Shown here piece by piece: positions 1 through 5,161 of a stretch of 8,156 nucleotides of DNA. The notes below the pieces were generated by a model. The model saw nothing but the letters and a program-made list of their open reading frames with translations, was not told the origin of the DNA and made no database searches. Position 1 is the first letter of the stretch, and every line of letters begins with the position of its first letter. The translations under genes and the position numbers were made by a program. Origin of the DNA: an uncultured Coprococcus sp. (GTDB taxonomy: Bacteria; Bacillota; Clostridia; Lachnospirales; Lachnospiraceae); contig URJU01000094.1 in assembly GCA_900548315.1 (NCBI GenBank), positions 1 to 8,156 of the forward strand, written 5' to 3'.

Positions 1-6
1 GCCTTA

Positions 7-39
7 TCGTCGGCAGCGTCAGATGTGTATAAGAGACAG
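7..39 (+). other. Residual Nextera/Tn5 sequencing adapter (artefact)
   Basis: These 33 bases match the Illumina Nextera read-1 transposase adapter. The last 19 (21-39, AGATGTGTATAAGAGACAG) are the hyperactive Tn5 mosaic end, and 7-20 are the adapter handle. Positions 1-6 (GCCTTA) are probably index or read-through sequence of the same construct, although I cannot assign them to a known index. The sequence turns AT-rich and genome-like from position 40. This is leftover library DNA at a contig edge, not part of the organism. Confidence 0.97.
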
Positions 40-86
40 TAACTATATACATATATAAGTTATCATAAAAACGGAGGTTTAATAAA

Positions 87-1154
87 ATGGCATACAAGAT
101 TCTTATAATAAATCCAGGCTCAACTTCAACAAAAATCGGTGTGTTTGAGGATGAGACACTTTTATTTGAAGAGACACTTAGACATACAACTGAGGAGCTT
201 GCGGGATTCAACATGATTGTTGATCAGAAGGATTTTAGAAAGAAGGTTATCCTTGACGTTCTCGCTGAGAAGAACTTTGATATCAAGACGCTTGATGTAT
301 GTGTAGGACGTGGCGGAATGCTTAAGCCTATACCAGGCGGTACATATGCAGTGAGCGATGAACTTCTTGAGGATCTTAAGATCGGTAAGCAGGGACAGCA
401 TGCATCAAATCTTGGCGGTATCCTTGCAAGAGAGATCGGAGATGAACTTGGAGTCCCTTCATATATAGTAGACCCTGTAGTTGTAGATGAACTTATGCCT
501 TCATCAAGACTTTCAGGTGTTCCAGAACTCCCAAGGGTCAGCGTGTTCCATGCACTCAACCAGAAGGCTGTTGCAAAGAGATACGCAAAGGAAGTTGGTA
601 AGAAGTATACAGACCTTAACCTCATAGTTGTACATATGGGTGGCGGAGTGTCAGTCGGTGCGCACGATCATGGTAAGGTTGTAGATGTCTACAATGCACT
701 TGATGGTGACGGTGCATTTTCACCGGAGAGAGCTGGCGGTGTTCCTTCAGGAGCGTTGGTAAAGATGTGTTTCTCAGGTGAGTATACACAGGCGGAGGTT
801 ATGAAGAAACTCGTTGGTAAGGGTGGATTCAATGCATATATCGGCAGCAATGATGCCAGAGATCTTGAGAAACTTGTGAATGAGGGCGATGAGCATGCAA
901 AGCTTGTTCAGGATGCTTTCTATCAGCAGGTTGCAAAGGATATAGGAGGAATGGCTACTGTGCTTCGCGGAAAGGTAGATCAGATCATTCTCACAGGTGG
1001 TATCGCATATTCAAAGCATACATGTGAAGAACTCGAGAAGAGAGCAGGATTTATCGCACCATTTACAGTATATGCTGGAGAGGACGAACTGCTTGCACTT
1101 GCACAGGGCGCACTCAGAGTTATGAATGGCGAAGAGGAGCCAATGAAGTACTAA
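87..1154 (+). CDS. buk: Butyrate kinase
   Basis: Cytoplasmic enzyme that converts butyryl phosphate and ADP to butyrate and ATP, the last step of the phosphotransbutyrylase-butyrate kinase route. The 355-residue protein has the usual family length and the acetokinase (ASKHA) fold signatures: the N-terminal phosphate loop INPGSTSTK (residues 8-16), HMGGG (183-187), GDGAFSPERAGG (207-218), LTGGIAYS (302-309), and a C-terminal GEDELLALAQGALRV segment (331-345). The ATG at 87 follows GGAGG (73-77) with 9 bases between. The usual partner ptb would be expected just upstream but lies beyond the contig end, so the native promoter cannot be seen. No clear terminator follows before ssp. Branched-chain acyl kinases of the same family act on isobutyrate or isovalerate, so the exact substrate is inferred. 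The family call is very secure. Confidence 0.95.
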   Translation: MAYKILIINPGSTSTKIGVFEDETLLFEETLRHTTEELAGFNMIVDQKDFRKKVILDVLAEKNFDIKTLDVCVGRGGMLKPIPGGTYAVSDELLEDLKIGKQGQHASNLGGILAREIGDELGVPSYIVDPVVVDELMPSSRLSGVPELPRVSVFHALNQKAVAKRYAKEVGKKYTDLNLIVVHMGGGVSVGAHDHGKVVDVYNALDGDGAFSPERAGGVPSGALVKMCFSGEYTQAEVMKKLVGKGGFNAYIGSNDARDLEKLVNEGDEHAKLVQDAFYQQVAKDIGGMATVLRGKVDQIILTGGIAYSKHTCEELEKRAGFIAPFTVYAGEDELLALAQGALRVMNGEEEPMKY

Positions 1155-1185
1155 AATTTTGAAAACAGTTCATAGCAGAAATTGC

Positions 1186-1216
1186 CATTATAAGATCCGC
1201 CATATTGCTCATAATA
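1186..1216 (+). promoter_or_regulatory. Candidate sporulation (sigma-G-like) promoter of ssp
   Basis: The heptamer CATAATA (1210-1216) fits the CATnnTA -10 pattern known for sigma-G promoters of SASP genes. It lies 56 bases before the ssp start, a plausible distance. The best -35 candidate, CATTA (1186-1190), matches poorly and sits 19 bases upstream, so the call rests mainly on the -10 match and on the gene being a SASP. Confidence 0.27.
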
Positions 1217-1221
1217 GTAAC

Positions 1222-1235
1222 AAGACGAAAGTCTT
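1222..1235 (+). other. Small hairpin with GNRA loop in ssp leader
   Basis: AAGAC (1222-1226) and GTCTT (1231-1235) form a perfect 5-bp stem closed by GAAA, a GNRA-type tetraloop. It lies in the presumed 5' untranslated region of ssp, 23 bases upstream of the Shine-Dalgarno site, and does not cover it. It may stabilise the message. The stem is short enough to be chance. Confidence 0.35.
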
Positions 1236-1272
1236 AAACATCTATAAATCATCTATATGGAGGTAACGGGAA

Positions 1273-1479
1273 ATGGCAAGTTCAAACTCTAACAAGACAA
1301 GTGTTCCAGAGGCAAAGAATGCGATGAACAAGTTCAAGATGGAGGTAGCTAAGGAGATCGGTGTTGATCTCAAGGATGGCTACAATGGAGATTTAACTTC
1401 AGCTCAGTCTGGCTCAATCGGAGGCGAGATGGTTCGTCAGATGATAAAGAGACAGGAAGAGCAGATGTCAGGAAGATAA
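1273..1479 (+). CDS. Alpha/beta-type small acid-soluble spore protein
   Basis: DNA-binding protein of the spore core. It coats DNA in dormant spores, protecting it from UV and chemical damage, and is broken down to amino acids at germination. The 68-residue product has the normal family size. It carries the germination-protease region FKMEVAKEIGV (residues 21-31), with expected cleavage between Glu24 and Val25. It also carries the conserved DNA-binding segment GYNGDLTSAQSGSIGGEMVRQMI, split here as GYNGDLTSAQ (36-45) and SGSIGGEMVRQMI (46-58). There is no signal peptide or membrane segment. The ATG follows GGAGGT (1259-1264) by 8 bases. It has its own terminator at 1534-1570, and a separate forespore-specific promoter is expected. 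Which ssp paralogue it is cannot be told from the window. Confidence 0.95.
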   Translation: MASSNSNKTSVPEAKNAMNKFKMEVAKEIGVDLKDGYNGDLTSAQSGSIGGEMVRQMIKRQEEQMSGR

Positions 1480-1505
1480 GAGGCAACTCAAAACTCCTGA
1501 TATAA

Positions 1506-1529
1506 CCACAGACACATAATGTGATGTGG
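1506..1529 (+). other. Hairpin in the 3' untranslated region of ssp
   Basis: CCACA (1506-1510) pairs with TGTGG (1525-1529), and inside it CACA (1513-1516) pairs with TGTG (1520-1523) around a TAA loop. A small internal loop (GA opposite A) separates the two helices. It sits just before the terminator of the same transcript and has no T-run of its own, so it probably protects the 3' end or is incidental. Confidence 0.45.
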
Positions 1530-1533
1530 CAAG

Positions 1534-1571
1534 AAAAAGGTCTGGTGTATTTTATACATCAGGCTTTTTTC
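1534..1571 (+). terminator. Intrinsic terminator of ssp
   Basis: The arms 1534-1550 and 1554-1570 pair over 17 positions with a TTT loop. Three pairs are G-T wobbles (1539/1565, 1541/1563, 1545/1559). The right arm ends in six Ts. Because the wobbles become A-C mismatches on the other strand, the hairpin is best suited to + strand transcripts. It separates ssp, and buk if transcribed through, from the tig promoter region. Confidence 0.88.
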
Positions 1572-1575
1572 GTTG

Positions 1576-1604
1576 AAGTTGTATATAAATAACTTTAACA
1601 ACTT
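1576..1604. repeat. Inverted repeat upstream of first tig promoter (possible operator)
   Basis: AAGTTGT (1576-1582) and ACAACTT (1598-1604) are perfect 7-bp inverted copies, 22 bp centre to centre, close to two helical turns. They end just before the extended -10 at 1607-1615, where a regulator could block or help RNA polymerase. The region is AT-rich and a 7-bp match within about 30 bases is not rare, so this is suggestive only. Confidence 0.3.
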
Positions 1605-1606
1605 TA

Positions 1607-1615
1607 TGGTATAAT
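1607..1615 (+). promoter_or_regulatory. Upstream tig promoter, extended -10
   Basis: TGGTATAAT gives a consensus TATAAT (1610-1615) preceded by the TGn extension (1607-1609). No good -35 box lies 16-18 bases upstream, so recognition would depend on the extended -10. Transcription would start near 1622, giving a leader of about 150 bases before tig. Confidence 0.55.
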
Positions 1616-1619
1616 GTGC

Positions 1620-1649
1620 TAGACAATCATTTGTACATTATGATATAAT
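1620..1649 (+). promoter_or_regulatory. Main tig operon promoter (sigma-A type)
   Basis: A -35 box TAGACA (1620-1625, five of six matches to TTGACA), an 18-base spacer, a TG extension (1641-1642) and a perfect -10 TATAAT (1644-1649) make this the best promoter in the window. Transcription would start near 1656, leaving a leader of about 115 bases before tig. It is the obvious driver of tig and probably of clpP and genes downstream. Confidence 0.8.
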
Positions 1650-1658
1650 CGATGATTG
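1624..1658. repeat. Inverted repeat flanking the main tig -10 box
   Basis: CAATCAT (1624-1630) and ATGATTG (1652-1658) are perfect 7-bp inverted copies, 28 bp centre to centre, with the second promoter's -10 box between them. The left arm touches the -35 and the right arm covers the likely start site. The layout would suit a repressor, but neither arm resembles the CtsR heptad or the HrcA CIRCE element that commonly control clp genes in Firmicutes. Confidence 0.3.
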
Positions 1659-1702
1659 ATGTGGACTTTTGTTTACAATCAAAACAAGTAAAGGATAAAT
1701 GG

Positions 1703-1726
1703 ATGCTGCTTGAGTGCCTTAATTGA
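1703..1726 (+). CDS. Possible 7-codon leader ORF upstream of tig
   Basis: An ATG at 1703 opens a short frame encoding MLLECLN, with a TGA stop at 1724-1726. AAAGGA (1690-1695) is a reasonable Shine-Dalgarno site 7 bases upstream. The frame runs through the whole left arm (1714-1721) of the leader hairpin and stops in its loop, so a ribosome reading it would prevent the stem forming. Short frames like this arise often by chance, and translation is unproven. Confidence 0.25.
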   Translation: MLLECLN

Positions 1727-1739
1727 AAGGCTAAGGCAC
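1714..1739 (+). promoter_or_regulatory. Leader hairpin before tig with competing pairings
   Basis: GTGCCTTA (1714-1721) and TAAGGCAC (1732-1739) form a perfect 8-bp stem with a 10-base loop, ending 14 bases before the tig Shine-Dalgarno site AAGGAGG (1754-1760). The same left arm can instead pair with AAGGC (1727-1731). Its CCTTAA part (1717-1722) can also pair with TTAAGG (1752-1757), which covers half of the Shine-Dalgarno site. The strong hairpin therefore leaves the site free, and the alternative would hide it. No T-run follows, so it is not a terminator. The pairings are visible in the sequence; the regulatory role is inferred. Confidence 0.5.
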
Positions 1740-1770
1740 CATTTGCACATTTTAAGGAGGAAATAAAAAG

Positions 1771-3057
1771 ATGAGTTTCACAGTAGAAAAGCTTGAACAC
1801 AGCATGGCAAAACTTACTATCACAGTTCCAGCAGAAGAGTTTGATAAGGCAATGGTAAAAGCTTACAACAAGACAAAGGGAAGATTCAATGTTCCTGGAT
1901 TCCGTAAGGGCAAAGTACCTATGGCTTTCATCGAGAAGATGTATGGTCCAGCAGTATTTTATGAGGATGCTGCAAATGACATGATCAATGAGTACTATCC
2001 AAAGGAGGCTGTTGCATCAGAGCTTGAGATTGCTTCACAGCCTGTTATTGATGTTACACAGATTGAGAAGGGTAAGGATCTTATATTTACAGCAGAGGTT
2101 GCTGTTAAGCCAGAGGTTACTCTTGGAGAGTACAAGGGTGTTGAGGTTGAGAAGATAGATGTAGAAGTTACAGATGATGAAGTACTTGAGGATATTAAGA
2201 AGGAGCAGCTCCAGAATGCAAGAAAGGTACTTGTAGAGGGAAGACCAGCAAAGCTTGATGATGAGATTACACTTGACTTTGAAGGATTCGTAGATGGCGT
2301 TCCATTCGAGGGTGGAAAGGGTGAGAACTACAAGCTCGTTCTTGGCTCACATTCATTTATTGACACATTTGAGGATCAGCTTGTTGGAAAGAATATCGGA
2401 GAAGATGTAGAGGTTAATGTAACATTCCCAGAGGATTACCAGGCTGAGGAACTTGCAGGAAAGCCAGCGGTATTCAAGTGCAAGATCAATTCTATTACAG
2501 AGTCACAGCTTCCTGAACTCAATGATGAGTTCGCAAGCGAAGTAGGCGGATGCGATACTCTTGATCAGTACAAAGAGGAGATAAAGAACAAGCTCGTTGC
2601 AAAGAAGACAAAGGACGCTGCAAACGAGAAGGAAGTTAAGGCTATTGATAAGGTTATCGAGAACGCAACAATGGATATCGCTGATGCGCAGGTTGAGGAC
2701 ATGCAGCACAGAATGAGAGATGAGTTTGCTCAGAATCTCCAGTATCAGGGAATCAAGCTTGAGCAGTATATGCAGATAGTAAATGTTACTGAGGATGAAC
2801 TTATGGATAGATTCAAACCACAGGCACTTAAGAGAATCCAGCAGAGAGCAGTTCTTGAGGCAGTTGTTAAGGCAGAGAATATTGAGGCTACAGACGAGGA
2901 AGTTGATGAGGAGCTTACAAAGATGGCTGAGCAGTACCAGATGAAACTTGAGGATATCAAGGGATTCATGGGTGATGCTGAGATTACAAGCATGAAGAAA
3001 GATGTTGCTGTTAAGAAGGCAGCTAAGCTTATCGTTGATGCAGCTAAAGAGGTTTAA
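1771..3057 (+). CDS. tig: Trigger factor, ribosome-associated chaperone
   Basis: Cytosolic chaperone that docks beside the ribosome exit tunnel and shelters nascent chains; it also has peptidyl-prolyl isomerase activity. The 428-residue length is normal. The N-terminal ribosome-binding domain (about 1-120) has the signature GFRKGKVP (43-50). The FKBP-like isomerase domain (about 160-245) shows DFEGFVDGVPFEGG (169-182) and LGSHSFIDTFEDQLVG (191-206). The rest forms the charged helical chaperone arms and tail. The ATG follows AAGGAGG (1754-1760) with 10 bases between. It is the first gene of the quality-control cluster, directly downstream of two promoters and a structured leader. The clpP start lies 26 bases after its stop, so the two are almost certainly co-transcribed. 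Codon use looks strongly biased (AAG, GAG, GTT), as expected for an abundant protein. Confidence 0.97.
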   Translation: MSFTVEKLEHSMAKLTITVPAEEFDKAMVKAYNKTKGRFNVPGFRKGKVPMAFIEKMYGPAVFYEDAANDMINEYYPKEAVASELEIASQPVIDVTQIEKGKDLIFTAEVAVKPEVTLGEYKGVEVEKIDVEVTDDEVLEDIKKEQLQNARKVLVEGRPAKLDDEITLDFEGFVDGVPFEGGKGENYKLVLGSHSFIDTFEDQLVGKNIGEDVEVNVTFPEDYQAEELAGKPAVFKCKINSITESQLPELNDEFASEVGGCDTLDQYKEEIKNKLVAKKTKDAANEKEVKAIDKVIENATMDIADAQVEDMQHRMRDEFAQNLQYQGIKLEQYMQIVNVTEDELMDRFKPQALKRIQQRAVLEAVVKAENIEATDEEVDEELTKMAEQYQMKLEDIKGFMGDAEITSMKKDVAVKKAAKLIVDAAKEV

Positions 3058-3083
3058 TCTGACCAGTATTGGAGGTAGATAAC

Positions 3084-3665
3084 ATGGCATTAGTACCATA
3101 CGTTGTAGAGCAGACCAGCCGAGGAGAGCGCACTTTTGATATATATTCAAGATTACTTAAGGATAGGATAATATTCCTTGGTGATGAGGTAAATGATACC
3201 ACGGCAAGCTTAGTTATAGCGCAGCTGTTGTTTCTCGAGTCAGAGGATCCTTCAAAGGATATCTCACTCTATATAAACAGCCCAGGTGGTTCGGTAACAG
3301 CAGGAATGGGTATATATGACACAATGAGATATATCAAGTGCGATGTTTCAACTATATGCTGTGGAATGGCAGCCAGCATGGGAGCTTTTCTCCTGGCAGG
3401 CGGTGCAAAGGGTAAGAGATATGCTCTTCCAAATTCAGAGATAATGATACATCAGCCGCTTGGGGGAACTCAGGGTCAGGCGACTGAGATAGAGATTGCA
3501 GCCAGACATATCCTTAAGACAAAGGAAAAACTTAATAGGATGTTGGCTGAGAATACAGGAAAACCACTTGATGTTATCGCGGCAGACACAGATCGTGATA
3601 ACTGGATGACAGCTGATGAGGCATGTGCATATGGTCTTATAGACAGCGTTATAACAAACAGATAA
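3084..3665 (+). CDS. clpP: ATP-dependent Clp protease, proteolytic subunit
   Basis: Serine protease that assembles into a barrel of two heptameric rings and degrades proteins fed in by ClpX or other Clp ATPases. The 193-residue protein has the full catalytic triad: Ser98 in GMAASMG, His123 in MIHQPLGG and Asp172 in the TDRDNWM segment, the same numbering as in well-studied Firmicutes ClpP. The N-terminus begins MALVPYVVEQ, as in relatives with little or no propeptide. I chose the ATG at 3084 because GGAGG (3071-3075) lies 8 bases upstream. An in-frame TTG at 3069 would overlap that site and add five non-conserved residues. The gene sits between tig and clpX, as in proteobacteria and many Clostridia but unlike Bacillus subtilis, where clpP lies elsewhere. 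Confidence 0.97.
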   Translation: MALVPYVVEQTSRGERTFDIYSRLLKDRIIFLGDEVNDTTASLVIAQLLFLESEDPSKDISLYINSPGGSVTAGMGIYDTMRYIKCDVSTICCGMAASMGAFLLAGGAKGKRYALPNSEIMIHQPLGGTQGQATEIEIAARHILKTKEKLNRMLAENTGKPLDVIAADTDRDNWMTADEACAYGLIDSVITNR

Positions 3666-3667
3666 TA

Positions 3668-3682
3668 GCAGGTATATCCTGC
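3668..3682 (+). other. Small hairpin after clpP
   Basis: GCAGG (3668-3672) and CCTGC (3678-3682) form a 5-bp stem with a TATAT loop two bases after the clpP stop codon. No T-run follows, so it is not a terminator. It may shield the clpP 3' end together with the larger hairpin at 3692-3741. Confidence 0.35.
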
Positions 3683-3691
3683 ATATAAGGA

Positions 3692-3741
3692 TCAGGCGTA
3701 TGACCATACATATCATTGCGTGCTGTATGGTCAGTGCCTGA
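3692..3741 (+). other. Long hairpin in the clpP-clpX gap
   Basis: TGACCATACA (3701-3710) pairs perfectly with TGTATGGTCA (3724-3733), and the outer arms TCAGGC (3692-3697) and GCCTGA (3736-3741) add six more pairs across a small 3-by-2 internal loop. The terminal loop is 13 bases. What follows (ACATGTAATAAATAG) has no T-run, so simple intrinsic termination is unlikely. A role as a processing or stability element that sets clpP and clpX levels separately, or a protein-binding site in the DNA, is possible but inferred. Confidence 0.75.
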
Positions 3742-3776
3742 CATGTAATAAATAGTGAAAAAACAGAGGTATTGTA

Positions 3777-5081
3777 ATGGCAAATCGTAGTGACGAGAGA
3801 AAGATGCTCAGGTGTTCTTTTTGCAACAAGACTCAGGATCAGGTGAGAAAGCTCATAGCAGGTCCGGGTGCTTACATTTGTGATGAATGTGTGGAGATAT
3901 GCACTGAGATAATCGAGGAAGAACTTGGTGGTACCGAATTTGACGATATCAACCTCCTCAAACCAAAGGAGATAAAGAGCTTTCTTGATGAGTATGTTAT
4001 AGGTCAGGAAGAGGCAAAAAAAGTACTGGCGGTTGCCGTGTACAACCATTATAAGAGGATCCTTGCACAGAAAGATTTTGACGTTGAACTGCAGAAGAGT
4101 AACATTCTCATGGTCGGACCAACAGGATCAGGCAAGACATACCTTGCTCAGACTCTTGCCAAACTTTTGAATGTTCCATTTGCGATAGCTGACGCCACAA
4201 CGCTCACGGAAGCTGGATATGTTGGAGAGGATGTTGAGAACATTCTGCTGAAACTTATACAGGCAGCTGATTATGATATAGAGCGTGCTGAGCATGGAAT
4301 AATTTATATTGATGAAATCGACAAGATCACAAAGAAAAGCGAGAACGTGTCCATCACAAGGGATGTATCGGGTGAGGGTGTTCAGCAGGCTTTGTTAAAA
4401 ATTATAGAGGGAACAGTTGCATCTGTTCCGCCACAGGGTGGAAGAAAGCATCCACATCAGGAACTTATACAGATAGATACAACTAACATACTGTTCATTT
4501 GTGGAGGAGCTTTTGAAGGTCTTGAAAAGATCATAGAGAATCGTGTGGGACAGAAATCCATAGGTTTTAATGCTGAGGTTGTAGAGCAGTCTGATCAGGA
4601 TGTGGGACAGTTGTTGAAACAGGTTATGCCTCATGACTTTGTAAAGTATGGGCTTATTCCTGAATTTGTTGGAAGGGTTCCTGTAGCAGTAACCCTTGAT
4701 CTGTTGGATGAGGATGCGCTGGTAAGGATACTCACAGAGCCTAGAAGTGCTATATGCAAGCAGTACAAGAAACTGTTTGAATTAGACGGGGTTGAACTTG
4801 AGATAGAGGAAGATGCACTCAGAGAGATTGCTAAGGAGGCTATGGAGCGTAAAACTGGTGCGAGAGGCCTCAGGGCAATAATGGAGAACGCAACACTCAA
4901 TCTTATGTATGAGATTCCATCCAATCCATCCATCAGTAAGTGTGTTATAACAAAGGATGTTATAACTGACGATGCAGAACCCGTTCTTTCTTACAGGGAT
5001 GCTGCAGATGGGCAGGATGACTCATCCAATAAACAGACGAGAAAGAAAAAATCAAATTCAGATAATGGAGAAAGTGCTTAG
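3777..5081 (+). CDS. clpX: ATP-dependent Clp protease, unfoldase subunit ClpX
   Basis: AAA+ hexamer that recognises substrates (for example SsrA-tagged proteins), unfolds them with ATP and threads them into ClpP. The 434-residue protein starts with the zinc-binding domain (Cys13, Cys16, Cys35, Cys38). Then come Walker A GPTGSGKT (114-121), pore loop GYVG (147-150), Walker B IIYIDEID (175-182), the RKH loop (223-225), the ClpP-docking IGF loop (262-264), the GR of PEFVGR (Arg300) and sensor-2 GARGLR (361-366). All key elements are intact. The last 25 or so residues are a hydrophilic, lysine- and serine-rich tail typical of variable ClpX C-termini. The ribosome-binding site AGAGGT (3765-3770) is weaker than those of its neighbours. 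The structured 111-base gap before it may let clpX be expressed at a lower level than clpP. Confidence 0.97.
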   Translation: MANRSDERKMLRCSFCNKTQDQVRKLIAGPGAYICDECVEICTEIIEEELGGTEFDDINLLKPKEIKSFLDEYVIGQEEAKKVLAVAVYNHYKRILAQKDFDVELQKSNILMVGPTGSGKTYLAQTLAKLLNVPFAIADATTLTEAGYVGEDVENILLKLIQAADYDIERAEHGIIYIDEIDKITKKSENVSITRDVSGEGVQQALLKIIEGTVASVPPQGGRKHPHQELIQIDTTNILFICGGAFEGLEKIIENRVGQKSIGFNAEVVEQSDQDVGQLLKQVMPHDFVKYGLIPEFVGRVPVAVTLDLLDEDALVRILTEPRSAICKQYKKLFELDGVELEIEEDALREIAKEAMERKTGARGLRAIMENATLNLMYEIPSNPSISKCVITKDVITDDAEPVLSYRDAADGQDDSSNKQTRKKKSNSDNGESA

Positions 5082-5093
5082 GAAGACTTTCAT

Positions 5094-5140
5094 AGATAAG
5101 GCGTTATTACACGGGAAAACGTATAGTAACGTCTTATTTT
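5094..5140 (+). terminator. Hairpin with weak T-run between clpX and lon (possible partial terminator)
   Basis: Arms 5094-5109 and 5124-5139 pair over 16 positions, three of them G-T wobbles. After one C/A mismatch, ACG (5111-5113) pairs with CGT (5120-5122) around a GGAAAA loop. The right arm ends in the T-rich TCTTATTTT (5132-5140). The interrupted T-run lies partly inside the stem, so termination is probably incomplete. This would lower lon and engB expression relative to clpX, and I see no convincing promoter for lon in the rest of the gap. Confidence 0.55.
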
Positions 5141-5161
5141 GAATTAAACGGAGATAATAGT

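Noticed and set aside
21..39. End of a native Tn5-like transposon
   Set aside because: The 19 bases are the engineered mosaic end used in library kits and are directly preceded by the synthetic adapter handle, so this is contamination.
224..625. Open frame on the - strand (133 codons) inside buk
   Set aside because: It is antisense to conserved butyrate kinase motifs, with Ser/Pro/Thr-rich composition expected of a shadow frame.
1712..1740. CIRCE-like (HrcA) operator in the tig leader
   Set aside because: GAGTGC is present, but the CIRCE arms TTAGCACTC and GAGTGCTAA with a 9-base spacer are not. The repeat here is GTGCCTTA/TAAGGCAC.
3069..3083. Upstream TTG start for clpP adding five residues
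   Set aside because: The TTG overlaps the GGAGG Shine-Dalgarno site that serves the ATG at 3084, and family members begin at the equivalent of that ATG.
2503..3150. Long open frame on the - strand (215 codons) across tig and clpP
   Set aside because: It lies opposite two well-conserved genes. Its composition (Leu-, Cys- and Ser-rich) is typical of the antisense of lysine/glutamate-rich coding sequence, and no domain is recognisable.
3692..3741. Intrinsic terminator after clpP
   Set aside because: The stem is strong, but no T-run follows on the + strand or the - strand.
3746..3754. Promoter for clpX in the clpP-clpX gap (TAATAAAT region)
   Set aside because: The -10 match is poor and no -35 box lies at a suitable distance.
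3435..4049. Open frame on the - strand (204 codons) across the end of clpP and start of clpX
   Set aside because: It is antisense to both genes and spans the structured gap. It is rich in Cys, Ile and Leu without recognisable motifs, so it is a shadow frame.
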